64,000 bases of DNA from Macrobrachium rosenbergii (lineage: Eukaryota; Arthropoda; Malacostraca; Decapoda; Palaemonidae), in the NCBI RefSeq assembly GCF_040412425.1, contig NC_089749.1, positions 19,432,662-19,496,661 on the forward strand, given 5' to 3'. The notes below the pieces were generated by a model, which saw only the letters and a list, made by a program, of their open reading frames with translations, searched no databases and had not been told where the DNA came from. The translations under genes were made by a program, and so were the position numbers. This document shows positions 53,181 to 64,000 of the stretch, in pieces. Every line of letters begins with the position of its first letter. Positions within the stretch are counted from its first letter, which is position 1.

Positions 53181-53870
53181 GTCATGCGTATTTAAGAGAC
53201 AATTTGTATATGTGGCGCGTGAGCATTGTAGGTGATAGAATGGTTTTAAACACAGACGCTTAAATATATATCGGGAACCGGCACAGGTGTTGCTGCATAA
53301 AGACAAAATGAGGTCAATAGAGATCTGGCAAGAATGCCTTTACTGGTATTTATGAACAGTGTTAGGATGCATTAGTATCTTATATCTAAAGTTGTTAGTG
53401 CGTTAAACTGAGCAATTTCATAGCTTATTTTCCTCTTTCATCTTGATGCCTCTGCACGCCTTATAAAGTAATGGGTTTTTGGATGCTTTGTAAATTTCTG
53501 TTTTGAAACTTACAGGCAGCGTTATGTAATGCCTTTTCACCTTTTTGAGGCTTCTCCAGACCCTGAGAGTTAGATTTTGCCTCTTTGACTATTCTGTGTA
53601 CTGTAATCTGTTTTTGAGAGGTCTGTCATTATAAATTAGCTATTGGGGTTTCATTGTACTTTAAATGTTGAGATTTGTTTCTTGCATTTTTGTAACTTTT
53701 TTTGCAAAGCTTGAAAAAGTCTATTCCAAGATTTTGTTTTATTTTTATTTTATCGTATTTATTTTTGTATTTAGAGATTATTTGTCGAATTTTCTGTTTG
53801 AACTGAGTCACGGGCCCCTGCATTCTTTTCAACGTATTTTTAAGGTTTTTTTTATCTTAGAAATTATGTT
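53177..53870. other. Gene-free stretch
   Basis: T-rich unique sequence; nothing recognised. Confidence 0.5.
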
Positions 53871-53874
53871 ACCT

Positions 53875-54110
53875 GCGTGGACGCCATTACGACAAAGGTT
53901 AAGCGAGATTATCACACCTCTGAGATTTCCCGGACTCCTTTTAAGTCGTATCAATGCCGCCACGATGGTAACGGTATTAGAATCCCCGAAAATTTCATTA
54001 TATTTGGAAATTTATCTCTGCCGCATTATCTCGACCTTGATAAGAAGGTACAAACCGGATCAAGTCGAATCTTATTTTCTTTGATGTTTTCCGAAATGAC
54101 CCAAAATTGA
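53875..54110. promoter_or_regulatory. Complex island with two overlapping open frames
   Basis: Frames of 139 (53665-54084) and 77 (53877-54110) residues overlap in different phases. Composition is less biased than most frames here, but I recognise no domain in either. It could be a regulatory island, a lone exon or chance. Confidence 0.25.
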
Positions 54111-54131
54111 CGCCCATTCTCTCTTTCCTCG

Positions 54132-54173
54132 ACTTCCATGGATTTTCCTCAAGGGTGGAAAATCCATGGAAGT
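54132..54173. repeat. 17-bp perfect hairpin
   Basis: ACTTCCATGGATTTTCC (54132-54148) pairs perfectly with GGAAAATCCATGGAAGT (54157-54173) around an eight-base loop. Confidence 0.93.
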
Positions 54174-54554
54174 GGGTTAACTTGTTTTTTTTTTTTTGGG
54201 GAAGGGGATTGGGCGTGGTTTAGGTAATATGAATTTCTATGGAGGGTGGGGCTAAGTTAATGCTATTTAAAGAGGTAGCTCGTTCATTGTTACAAAAGAA
54301 AGGTTGGGACGACTTCCTCCATGATTTTGGTAATGGTACCCCCATAGAGCCTTACCCCTTCATTTTGTTGAGGGGGCTGGGCGTGGGGAATTGTGGGGTG
54401 GTTGGTGTTCCGGCGTTGTGCTGTACATCACATACTTTCTTGTTACAACATTAGAAGGCACTTGTTCTTTATGCAATTTACACATAGAATGTCACGAAGT
54501 AAAATTCATGTTGATTACGAGAGATCTGGTTTCTCTTGGCATGTTTAATAATTA
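54174..54554. other. Gene-free stretch with G-rich words
   Basis: Contains T run then GGGGAAGGGG-type words near 54199-54212 and several GGTGGGG-type words. A 71-residue frame has no recognised domain. Confidence 0.4.

Positions 54555-54603
<49 letters not shown>
54555..54603. repeat. (AAT)n microsatellite
   Basis: Perfect AAT tract. Confidence 0.96.
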
Positions 54604-56052
<1,449 letters not shown>

Positions 56053-56820
56053 TACACTTAAAAATAAATAATTTAATTTAATTTGCTGTGGACACTGGCA
56101 TGCTGATTATAAACAATTCATGTTCAACTATTATTACAGTTCTTAAAATTTTTGTTTATTTTGATTTTGTTAGTAGTATTCATGACCATAGTTTTTGCGT
56201 CGTATGATAATTGTCATAAAAATCTTCTGAGACAACTGTTTTAGTTTTCGATTTTGATTCTCGGTTCATTTTGATAATCCGCATCCCAACCATTCACTTC
56301 CTGTGGTCTGTTACTCATCACATTATTATGTCCTAAATTATTCAGTCAGCACTGTGTAGAATTAATTTTGTTCTTCGTTAAAGTGATAAATTAAAGCCAC
56401 ATGGCTGTAACTCTCGAGTTCACAGGTGCTTTTAGTTCAAGTTTACCATGCTCGAATTGAAAGAAATGATTCCCCAAAATTAAAGAATGTACTAAAAAAA
56501 AAAAAAAAGAAAGCGCCACATTATGTTCTAGAAATAGCCCAACAAAATTAGAAATGCTCTTTTTAGAACACCGTAAAATGTAATTATTCTCTTTGATTTT
56601 TAAGCGTGTTTTTGAAGCCGTTAACTAATGCCAAAAAAAAAAAATAAAATAAAAACTGTGTACTGTATGTGTATTAGTTTTTTAGGATAATAAATTAAAG
56701 GTAACACAATTAGCAGACGGTTTAAGAAAGAGGCTGTTTTAATTGTTGCAAGTGCTAGTGGAATAATTTTCTTTCGAAAGTAGTGGGGCGATGTTCAAAA
56801 TTACAAGGAAATTTAAAATT
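56053..56820. other. Gene-free stretch
   Basis: AT-rich with A runs at about 56494-56508 and 56634-56643; nothing recognised. Confidence 0.5.
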
Positions 56821-56821
56821 G

Positions 56822-58480
<1,659 letters not shown>

Positions 58481-58499
58481 GTAATGGGGGGATAGGGGG

Positions 58500-58870
58500 T
58501 TATTGGAGGCTTTTAAGCCGTCCTGACGTTTCTGCCTAAAAACTCTAATGACAATTAATTGACAACCTCGATATATCACCGAAAGCTGTCTCGCCGTAAG
58601 GTCCGGCCGGCCGTCACTTTGAATGGCATTGTGGCCGCTACGGCTCCAGCGGTGGGGGTAAGGCTATAAAGTTACATATTATCAGCTAATTATAATGAAA
58701 ACTACATTAATAATGATACGGGGACGACAGACCGGACCCTGGTCGAGCCGTGCGACATCGAAAGTGCATTTGTGGGATCCCTTCCCTCGGACCTTGCCAC
58801 CACCAAGGAGGAGGCGTTTGCCTCGGCCATCAGCTTGACAAGGACCAGTCAAGTCCTCCTCCTCCTCCTC
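58500..58870. promoter_or_regulatory. Complex island rich in homeodomain-type words
   Basis: Contains AATTAATTGA (58553-58562), CTAATTATAATG (58686-58697), CATTAATAATG (58704-58714), a TATA-box-like TATAAAG (58665-58671) preceded by a GC-rich segment, and CpG-bearing CCGGCCGGCCG. It then passes into CTC-rich sequence. This is the strongest conserved-noncoding-element candidate of the right half, but the call is inference from composition and motifs. Confidence 0.4.
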
Positions 58871-58980
58871 CTCCTCCCTCCCTCCTCCTCCTCCTCTCCT
58901 CCCTCCTCCTCACCAGTATTCCCCCCGCCCCTTCACTCCATCCATCCATCTCTATCTATCTCTTGAATTGCCTCTGCTTC

Positions 58981-58981
<1 letters not shown>

Positions 58982-59034
<53 letters not shown>
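58982..59034. repeat. (CT)n microsatellite
   Basis: Perfect CT tract. Confidence 0.97.
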
Positions 59035-59039
<5 letters not shown>

Positions 59040-59235
59040 ATCGAGTTAAAATTCTTAACGTTGAGAATATTGTACATAATACAGATACCAAATGAATTTT
59101 TCTTACAGTTGCTGTTAGTTAATTTCGCCATCCGGATGAGAAGGGAAGAGAATGAGAGGATGGGAGGATGGAGGATGTTCAGTAAGGGAATATCAGGGGT
59201 AAATAAATTGTTGTAGGGGATGCTGGGAGGAAGAG

Positions 59236-59239
<4 letters not shown>

Positions 59240-59290
<51 letters not shown>

Positions 59291-59449
59291 CTGGTCAAAC
59301 GACTCGTCTATCACTCCCATGTCTTTCTACGCCCGTTTGATATCATAATTAGGACAGCGTTTATCGTCATTCGGACGTCAAGAAGACCCGACCTTCGATG
59401 TGAGGTCTCCCACAGTGATCCTCCCCAGAGGGACCGACTGGCTTTGTGG

Positions 59450-59494
<45 letters not shown>
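59240..59494. repeat. Two (GA)n tracts
   Basis: GA at 59240-59289 and 59454-59494 with a complex, GC-balanced spacer. Confidence 0.95.
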
Positions 59495-59498
<4 letters not shown>

Positions 59499-59656
59499 AG
59501 AACGATGGTATTTCTCTGTTAAGGATTTCTTAACGGCTGTTTATTTATGTATACATTTGGATGTTGGCTGATTTATATTGTTTTTAAAGCTACTTCTCTT
59601 CTTTTTTGTTTCTTTATTACATGTCGTGCTGTATTTTTTTTTACAGTTTTCGGCAT

Positions 59657-59696
59657 GTTAAGTATACCTTAGTAATTTAGTTTAACCAGACCACTT
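59657..59696 (-). mobile_element. SINE-A tail fragment (copy 8)
   Basis: GTTAAGTATACCTTAG and TTTAACCAGACCACT match the tail of SINE-A in minus orientation, with an extra TAATT inserted between them. The rest of the element is absent. Confidence 0.8.
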
Positions 59697-59725
59697 TCAA
59701 TATTCTTATTACCCAAAACGTACTC

Positions 59726-59791
59726 TTATTCAAATGAAACGTTTACAATTCGGCATGTTAATGGCATTTTGTAACCGTTTCATTTGAATAA
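59726..59791. repeat. Hairpin, 22 of 23 bp paired
   Basis: TTATTCAAATGAAACG (59726-59741) is perfectly complementary to CGTTTCATTTGAATAA (59776-59791). After one mismatch, TTACAA (59743-59748) pairs with TTGTAA (59769-59774). The 20-base loop contains CGGCATGTTA, which also occurs at the SINE-A tail 100 bp upstream. Confidence 0.9.
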
Positions 59792-60429
59792 ACTGCATCT
59801 GAATAATAATTAAAACTGGTAGGCTCATACTATGTATATGGGGGAATGAAATCTGAACAGTGAGGTTAGTCCACTACAGTACTTAGACCGGCTTCAATTG
59901 TTTGAGAAATACTCTGTACGACGACTTATTCCACAATTAATCAATTTCTCTTCTTCGGATTTTTCAACTGGTATATCAATGCACAACTACAGATTCCTAC
60001 CGAACTGATTTATGCGAGTTATCATTTTTACATATTTCACTTTCAATTTTGTTATTGTTATGGTTCGCGTTATATTTCACACAGGCTGCAAACTTTCAAA
60101 GTAGATTATTTATGCAGCCTTATCTGAGTGCTCATGAGATCACCCAAAAAGTTTTTGGTGGATGCATGAGAGAAGATTAGGTTTTGAATGAAGTTGGATG
60201 TAACTCTTGGATGTCATTAGGCTTTGGAGGAATGACTTCCAACAACTCTGCTGTTGGTATGGAATGTCTCGTGAAATATCTTTGTTTCAGATCAGAGTTC
60301 CCTTTCGAGTTAGGCAACTTGATTTGGTATCTAAAGAGGTTTTGGGTAGCAATCACCGAGTACAGTGCATAGCATAATTCTAACGACACTGTTATACAGC
60401 AGTATTCGAACATTTACTAAAACTCTTAA
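59792..60429. other. Gene-free stretch
   Basis: Unique mixed sequence; nothing recognised. Confidence 0.5.
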
Positions 60430-60450
60430 GTGGGAGATTCCGGAGCATTT

Positions 60451-60494
<44 letters not shown>

Positions 60495-60535
60495 GGAAAC
60501 CCGTTAAATAAGAAATTCCGGAGCATTTTGACTCA

Positions 60536-60601
<66 letters not shown>

Positions 60602-60646
60602 TGAAACCCGTTAAATAAATTCGGAGCATTTGACTTACACTCTTTC

Positions 60647-60708
<62 letters not shown>

Positions 60709-60750
60709 GGAAATCCGTTAAATAAGAAATTCCGGAGCATTTCCCTTGCT
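60430..60750. repeat. CT-coupled minisatellite (four spacer copies)
   Basis: Four related spacers containing CCCGTTAAATAAG and/or ATTCCGGAGCATTT alternate with CT tracts at about 60455-60492, 60539-60598 and 60641-60706. The first spacer has only the right half of the unit. Small deletions (for example loss of GAAA in the third) distinguish the copies. Confidence 0.9.
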
Positions 60751-61430
60751 ATAAAAAGTCTACACATTTATATAGACATTAGAATATGACGAAAGTCACA
60801 CATATATTTGTAGATAAATTTTAAAGTGTCAGTAGGTCTATATTTCTCAACATTTATGAGAATTTACTGTACATACATTGTTTTCAAAACAAATGTACAA
60901 AAATATTCACAAAGTATGACAGACATATAAACAATGTGAATGCAAATTTTACGATATGATGAGACCACAGGCACCGGTGTTAGCAGCTTAATAGTATGTT
61001 TGTAAACAAAAAAGAATGTATGAATTCTTCAGTTTCTAAAAAAAAAAAAAAAAAAAAAAAATCAGATATTTTCGCAATGGTAACTAACAGAAGAGTTGGT
61101 TAGTCTGATCTGACAAGCGGTCTCTGTGCATCTGTAACTGACGGCTCTGATGTCACGTTTGTTAAAGAAACAAATGTTGTGGTTTAATGCTAGTAGGTTA
61201 ACAACTAACGAAATGTGTGCTCACGGAAGCATGACTTCTGTTACGTCATGATCTCATCTTATTTCTGTAAATAGCGCAATTTTTGACTGCTGTTGCACTG
61301 TACCCGTTAATGAATTTTGGCTTTAAAATGCTTCATCCTTGTCGACTTTGCTTAACATATCTTGTTAATCTAATTAAGTTTATTTTTAATTGTGGTTCTA
61401 TCTGGAAAGTAACATACATACTTACACATA
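60751..61430. other. Gene-free stretch
   Basis: AT-rich, with an A run at 61038-61061; nothing recognised. Confidence 0.5.
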
Positions 61431-61558
61431 CACATATGTGTGTACACGTACACACATATTTATATATAATTATATATATATATATATGTATATATTGTAT
61501 ATATATATATTGAAGATAATAAGAGAGAGAGTGTGAGTGAAAGAAGAGAGAGAGAGAA
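61431..61558. repeat. Short TG/TA/GA imperfect repeats
   Basis: Interrupted CA/TG, TA and GA runs, shorter than the main microsatellites. Confidence 0.85.
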
Positions 61559-61589
61559 TTGCTCTTATCCTTTCATCAGATTTAATGAA

Positions 61590-62030
61590 TGGTTCGTAAT
61601 TTCTTCGGATTGGAGTGATTTCCTCCCGAGCCGATTGATTGGAGCGATAAGTGTCAGCGGAGAGCGACCATCATTTAGCGTAGAGTTAAATAGCGGTGAC
61701 AGGTGCGGATTGCGCGGAATGAGTTAGGGAGCGATTTTTGGCTAATCGCCCTGCCGAGGAATGCTGTTAACTAACTCGTCGGCCTCATTCGGCGAGTCCT
61801 GCTGTCCCATTAGCTTCTCCGCAAGTAGAGTCATTCGCTGCCAAATTTGCCAGCGTCGGGAAAAAATGAGCAAGTACGCACTGACGTGAATGAGCTCGAA
61901 AAACATACTGGGAATAAGTTTCGGCTGTCAAAGAACTTGCGCCATTTAGATAACATCAGGAGAGACAAGGGCGCTGCCCTTCATTGCACAAAGGGCACGG
62001 AGGGCATGGTTCCTTTATAGGGAGGGAGAA
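61590..62030. promoter_or_regulatory. Complex GC-balanced island, candidate regulatory element
   Basis: About 440 bp of high-complexity sequence with CGATTGATTGG-type words (about 61632-61642), GGTGACAGGTGCGG, and an inverted pair GGCGAG/CTCGTCGG around 61774-61797. It has no long open frame beyond a 64-residue one at its left edge. Role inferred from contrast with the surrounding low-complexity DNA. Confidence 0.35.
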
Positions 62031-62070
62031 GTGATTGTTTTTACGACTTCTTAATTGCCTTGTTGTAATA

Positions 62071-62198
62071 CTTTTTTTTTTTTTTTTTTTTTTTTTTGCG
62101 TTGAACCCCAGGTGTAAGGCGTTTCAGCTTTTTAGTAGTTCATGTTCTAATACTGGATTCCCTCGAGATAGTTGCATTCAGAGTGATTCAACATATCG

Positions 62199-62263
<65 letters not shown>
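62071..62263. repeat. Poly-T run and (TA)n microsatellite
   Basis: T run at 62071-62097 and TA tract at 62201-62263, followed by CATA units. Confidence 0.95.
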
Positions 62264-62267
<4 letters not shown>

Positions 62268-62412
62268 CATACCTAGTCATTAATAAAATCGGAAGAATAA
62301 TAAAGACAAAGATTAATAAAGATAACGCATCGGCTGAATATTTTTGGAGCTATGAATAAGATATGAGAGACAATTGGATTGGTGTATCAGAAGCTGAAGA
62401 AGACCTGTATGT

Positions 62413-62457
62413 ACTGATGGATGAATTAACTGATGGATGAATTAACTGATGGATGAA
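62413..62457. repeat. 16-bp tandem repeat, 2.8 copies
   Basis: ACTGATGGATGAATTA repeated at 62413, 62429 and (partial) 62445. Confidence 0.95.
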
Positions 62458-62699
62458 ACTGCATCGGTAATAAAGAAATTTTTGAGATGGAAAGCACTTT
62501 GCTATGCTTTCCAACTCAAAAGAGATTATTTGTTGAGACGTAAATGACACCCCGTGTACTGTTTAGACTTTTTTTAGAACAGGAAAGAAATTTGAAACTG
62601 GAAGTCATAGCAGGATAGCAAAGATATGTGGAATACAGGACTCTGCTTCTGTTGGCCGTGATGGAAATATTCAGTATCTTCATTGTTAATTGGCTTGAG

Positions 62700-63650
62700 A
62701 AAGAACTTGGTAGTAAACAGACAAATTTAAAGGAAGGTCTTACATCACAATGGTATTTCCAAATATATAAAGGTAATTGGAAGTCTCCATGAACGAAGCA
62801 GATGCAAAGTTAATGTTGATGGATTCTTGTCAAGTGATGTTGTAGTAATTATTGGGGTGCCACAGGGAAATATTCCGTCATCTTTGCTGTTTGTCCTTGT
62901 AATGTAGTTTTTTAATAAAAGGGTGGTTAGAGATTGAACAGAAGATTTAAACTAGAGCAACGATAGTAACTTGACAGCGTGGAATAAGAAGATAGTGTTA
63001 TCTTAATCAGCAAAACGCCACAAGATTTACAAAGCATGCTCGATAGAATGCATCGAATAAGTGAAGTAACACTAGATATAATATATATAAAGAAGATTGG
63101 GTCTTTCCAAACTTTATTTGCAAACAGTGATATCCTGCGTAGGGTCTCATTTGTTGGAAATCAGTGATAGGCCAAGTAAATGCCAAATTAGGCAGTGGTT
63201 AGACTGAATAGCATTTTGAAGTCGAGTAGACTGAAATTCCATTCGAAGGAAAGATTGTCTTTTAAGATGCGTATTAGACTTGTACGAGTGCAGTTGCTAC
63301 ACTGACATAACTCACTGTATAGCAGTGAAACTACTGAAATATTTTTTCCGATTTGAGAGTAAAATTTTAATAAGGATATTAGGAGTTGAATAGTAGGGTA
63401 GAATAAGAAATTTTTCAATGTGGCAAATTATGCATGTTCCATATGTAGATGAGGCAGTGATCAAAGGGAGATGGAGATGGGCTCTTGTAGGCACCAGAAG
63501 AAACGGAAGGCCCAGTCTTACTTGGATAGGGACTGTGAGACTGGAGGGTGGAGATTTGTGGAAGATAAAACGCATGAAAGACTAGAGTGGCGGAATTTCA
63601 TAAAGGCCTTTGCGATGCAAGGTGTTAGAAACTATGATGTTGATGATAAA
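62700..63650 (+). pseudogene. Decayed non-LTR retrotransposon (reverse transcriptase to C-terminus)
   Basis: From 62761 the frame reads KVIGSLHERSRCKVNVDGFL, then IIGVPQGNIPSSLLFVLVM at 62848-62904 before a stop, matching the LINE GVPQGS-x-LSPLLF block. A shifted frame near 63025 gives DLQSMLDRMHRIS, matching the DLQ-ML-L region downstream of the catalytic box. Near 63210 comes LNSILKSSRLKFHSKERLSF-like sequence. Near 63500 comes GRPSLTWIGTV, and in another frame EWRNFIKAF, matching the GRP-x-W and WR-x-F motifs at LINE C-termini. The order is correct for one element. Stops and frameshifts occur throughout, and the YADD box is not recognisable. RTE-like clade is my guess. Confidence 0.8.
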
Positions 63651-63673
63651 ATATATTGCATGTACTTTGATTC

Positions 63674-63675
<2 letters not shown>

Positions 63676-63733
<58 letters not shown>
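63676..63733. repeat. (CT)n microsatellite just beyond the LINE relic
   Basis: Perfect CT tract about 30 bp after the retroelement C-terminal motifs. Confidence 0.97.
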
Positions 63734-63735
<2 letters not shown>

Positions 63736-64000
63736 TTTAACATAATAAACTAAATAAAATTACAAATTAATTAGGTAAATTTAAAAGTGAAGCACACTAA
63801 CATGACGTCTGATATCTCGAATTAGTAAATTCTTCTATAGAAGAGTATTAAAAAAAGCAACGCAATGAAAAGAAACCTTATTCTATAATACAAAATCCCA
63901 TTCTCGCGAAGATTTCTTCAAGTGTAAGAACAGAGAGAGAGAGAGAGAGAATACACCAAAATAATCAGAGCTGAGCAATAAAAACTGTCAAGAGAAAATC
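63734..64000. other. Gene-free end of window
   Basis: A-rich unique sequence with a short GA run at 63932-63950; nothing recognised. Confidence 0.5.

Noticed and set aside
58665..58671. TATAAAG as a definite promoter
   Set aside because: A single TATA-like word in AT-containing DNA is weak evidence; kept only as part of the regulatory-island description.
60430..60750. CRISPR-like array
   Set aside because: Same reason: a tandem minisatellite with CT tracts, not palindromic repeats with unrelated spacers.

Overview
This looks like nuclear DNA of a decapod crustacean. The base composition is AT-leaning. Very long perfect (TA)n, (CT/GA)n and (CA/TG)n tracts occur every 1-2 kb; by eye they total roughly a tenth of the window. 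Several families of tRNA-derived SINEs and decayed LINE fragments are interspersed. The main SINE and the element at about 1.86-2.23 kb resemble repeats I remember from caridean prawns of the Macrobrachium type. That species-level guess is from memory and only moderately supported.

I find no convincing host protein-coding gene, exon chain, tRNA gene or rRNA. Nearly every long open frame is the translation of a microsatellite (IYIYIY, SLSLSL, ERERER, THTHTH). The only protein-like signals are relics of retroelements: a zinc-knuckle-type LINE C-terminus at 40.1-40.6 kb (minus), a reverse-transcriptase fragment at 43.8-44.0 kb (plus), and a longer frameshifted reverse-transcriptase-to-C-terminus relic at 62.7-63.65 kb (plus). 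The window is best read as intergenic DNA or the inside of a very large intron.

Layout. 0-8 kb: dense microsatellites, a CT-coupled minisatellite (2.5-3.1 kb), an isolated MITE-like element (1.86-2.23 kb) and a purine-biased block (3.2-5.3 kb). 9-14 kb: SINE-A copies with target-site duplications, including a three-copy pile-up, and a perfect hairpin inside TG/CA tracts (12.7 kb). 15-20 kb: mostly unique sequence with one GC-rich island (18.2-18.4 kb). 21.4-22.3 kb: a promoter-like cluster (CCAAT, CRE-like, TATA, E-box) followed by a strongly G-rich strand. 26.4-26.95 kb: a complex island containing a duplicated module with an Exd/Hox-like site. 28-31 kb: another SINE-A and a second CT-coupled minisatellite. 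33-34.5 kb: C-tract/G-tract pair and a 28-bp-stem hairpin. 36.3-36.9 kb: a large foldback made from two opposed SINE-B copies. 40-48 kb: LINE relics, SINE-A, SINE-B, a 76-nt near-perfect palindrome between TA tracts, and a pair of related dispersed repeats. 48-56 kb: hairpins, SINE-A and SINE-C. 56.8 kb: a clear tRNA-Gly-like SINE-D. 58.5-62 kb: two complex regulatory-looking islands, a hairpin beside a SINE tail and a third CT-coupled minisatellite. 62.7-63.65 kb: the LINE relic.

The recurring themes are (1) short near-perfect hairpins placed against simple-repeat tracts or transposon ends, (2) tandem duplication of unique spacers together with their CT tract at three unrelated loci, and (3) SINE families whose 3' ends run into (TA)n. 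Together they suggest that replication slippage, template switching and retroposition shape this DNA. The complex non-repeat islands are the best candidates for conserved regulatory elements.
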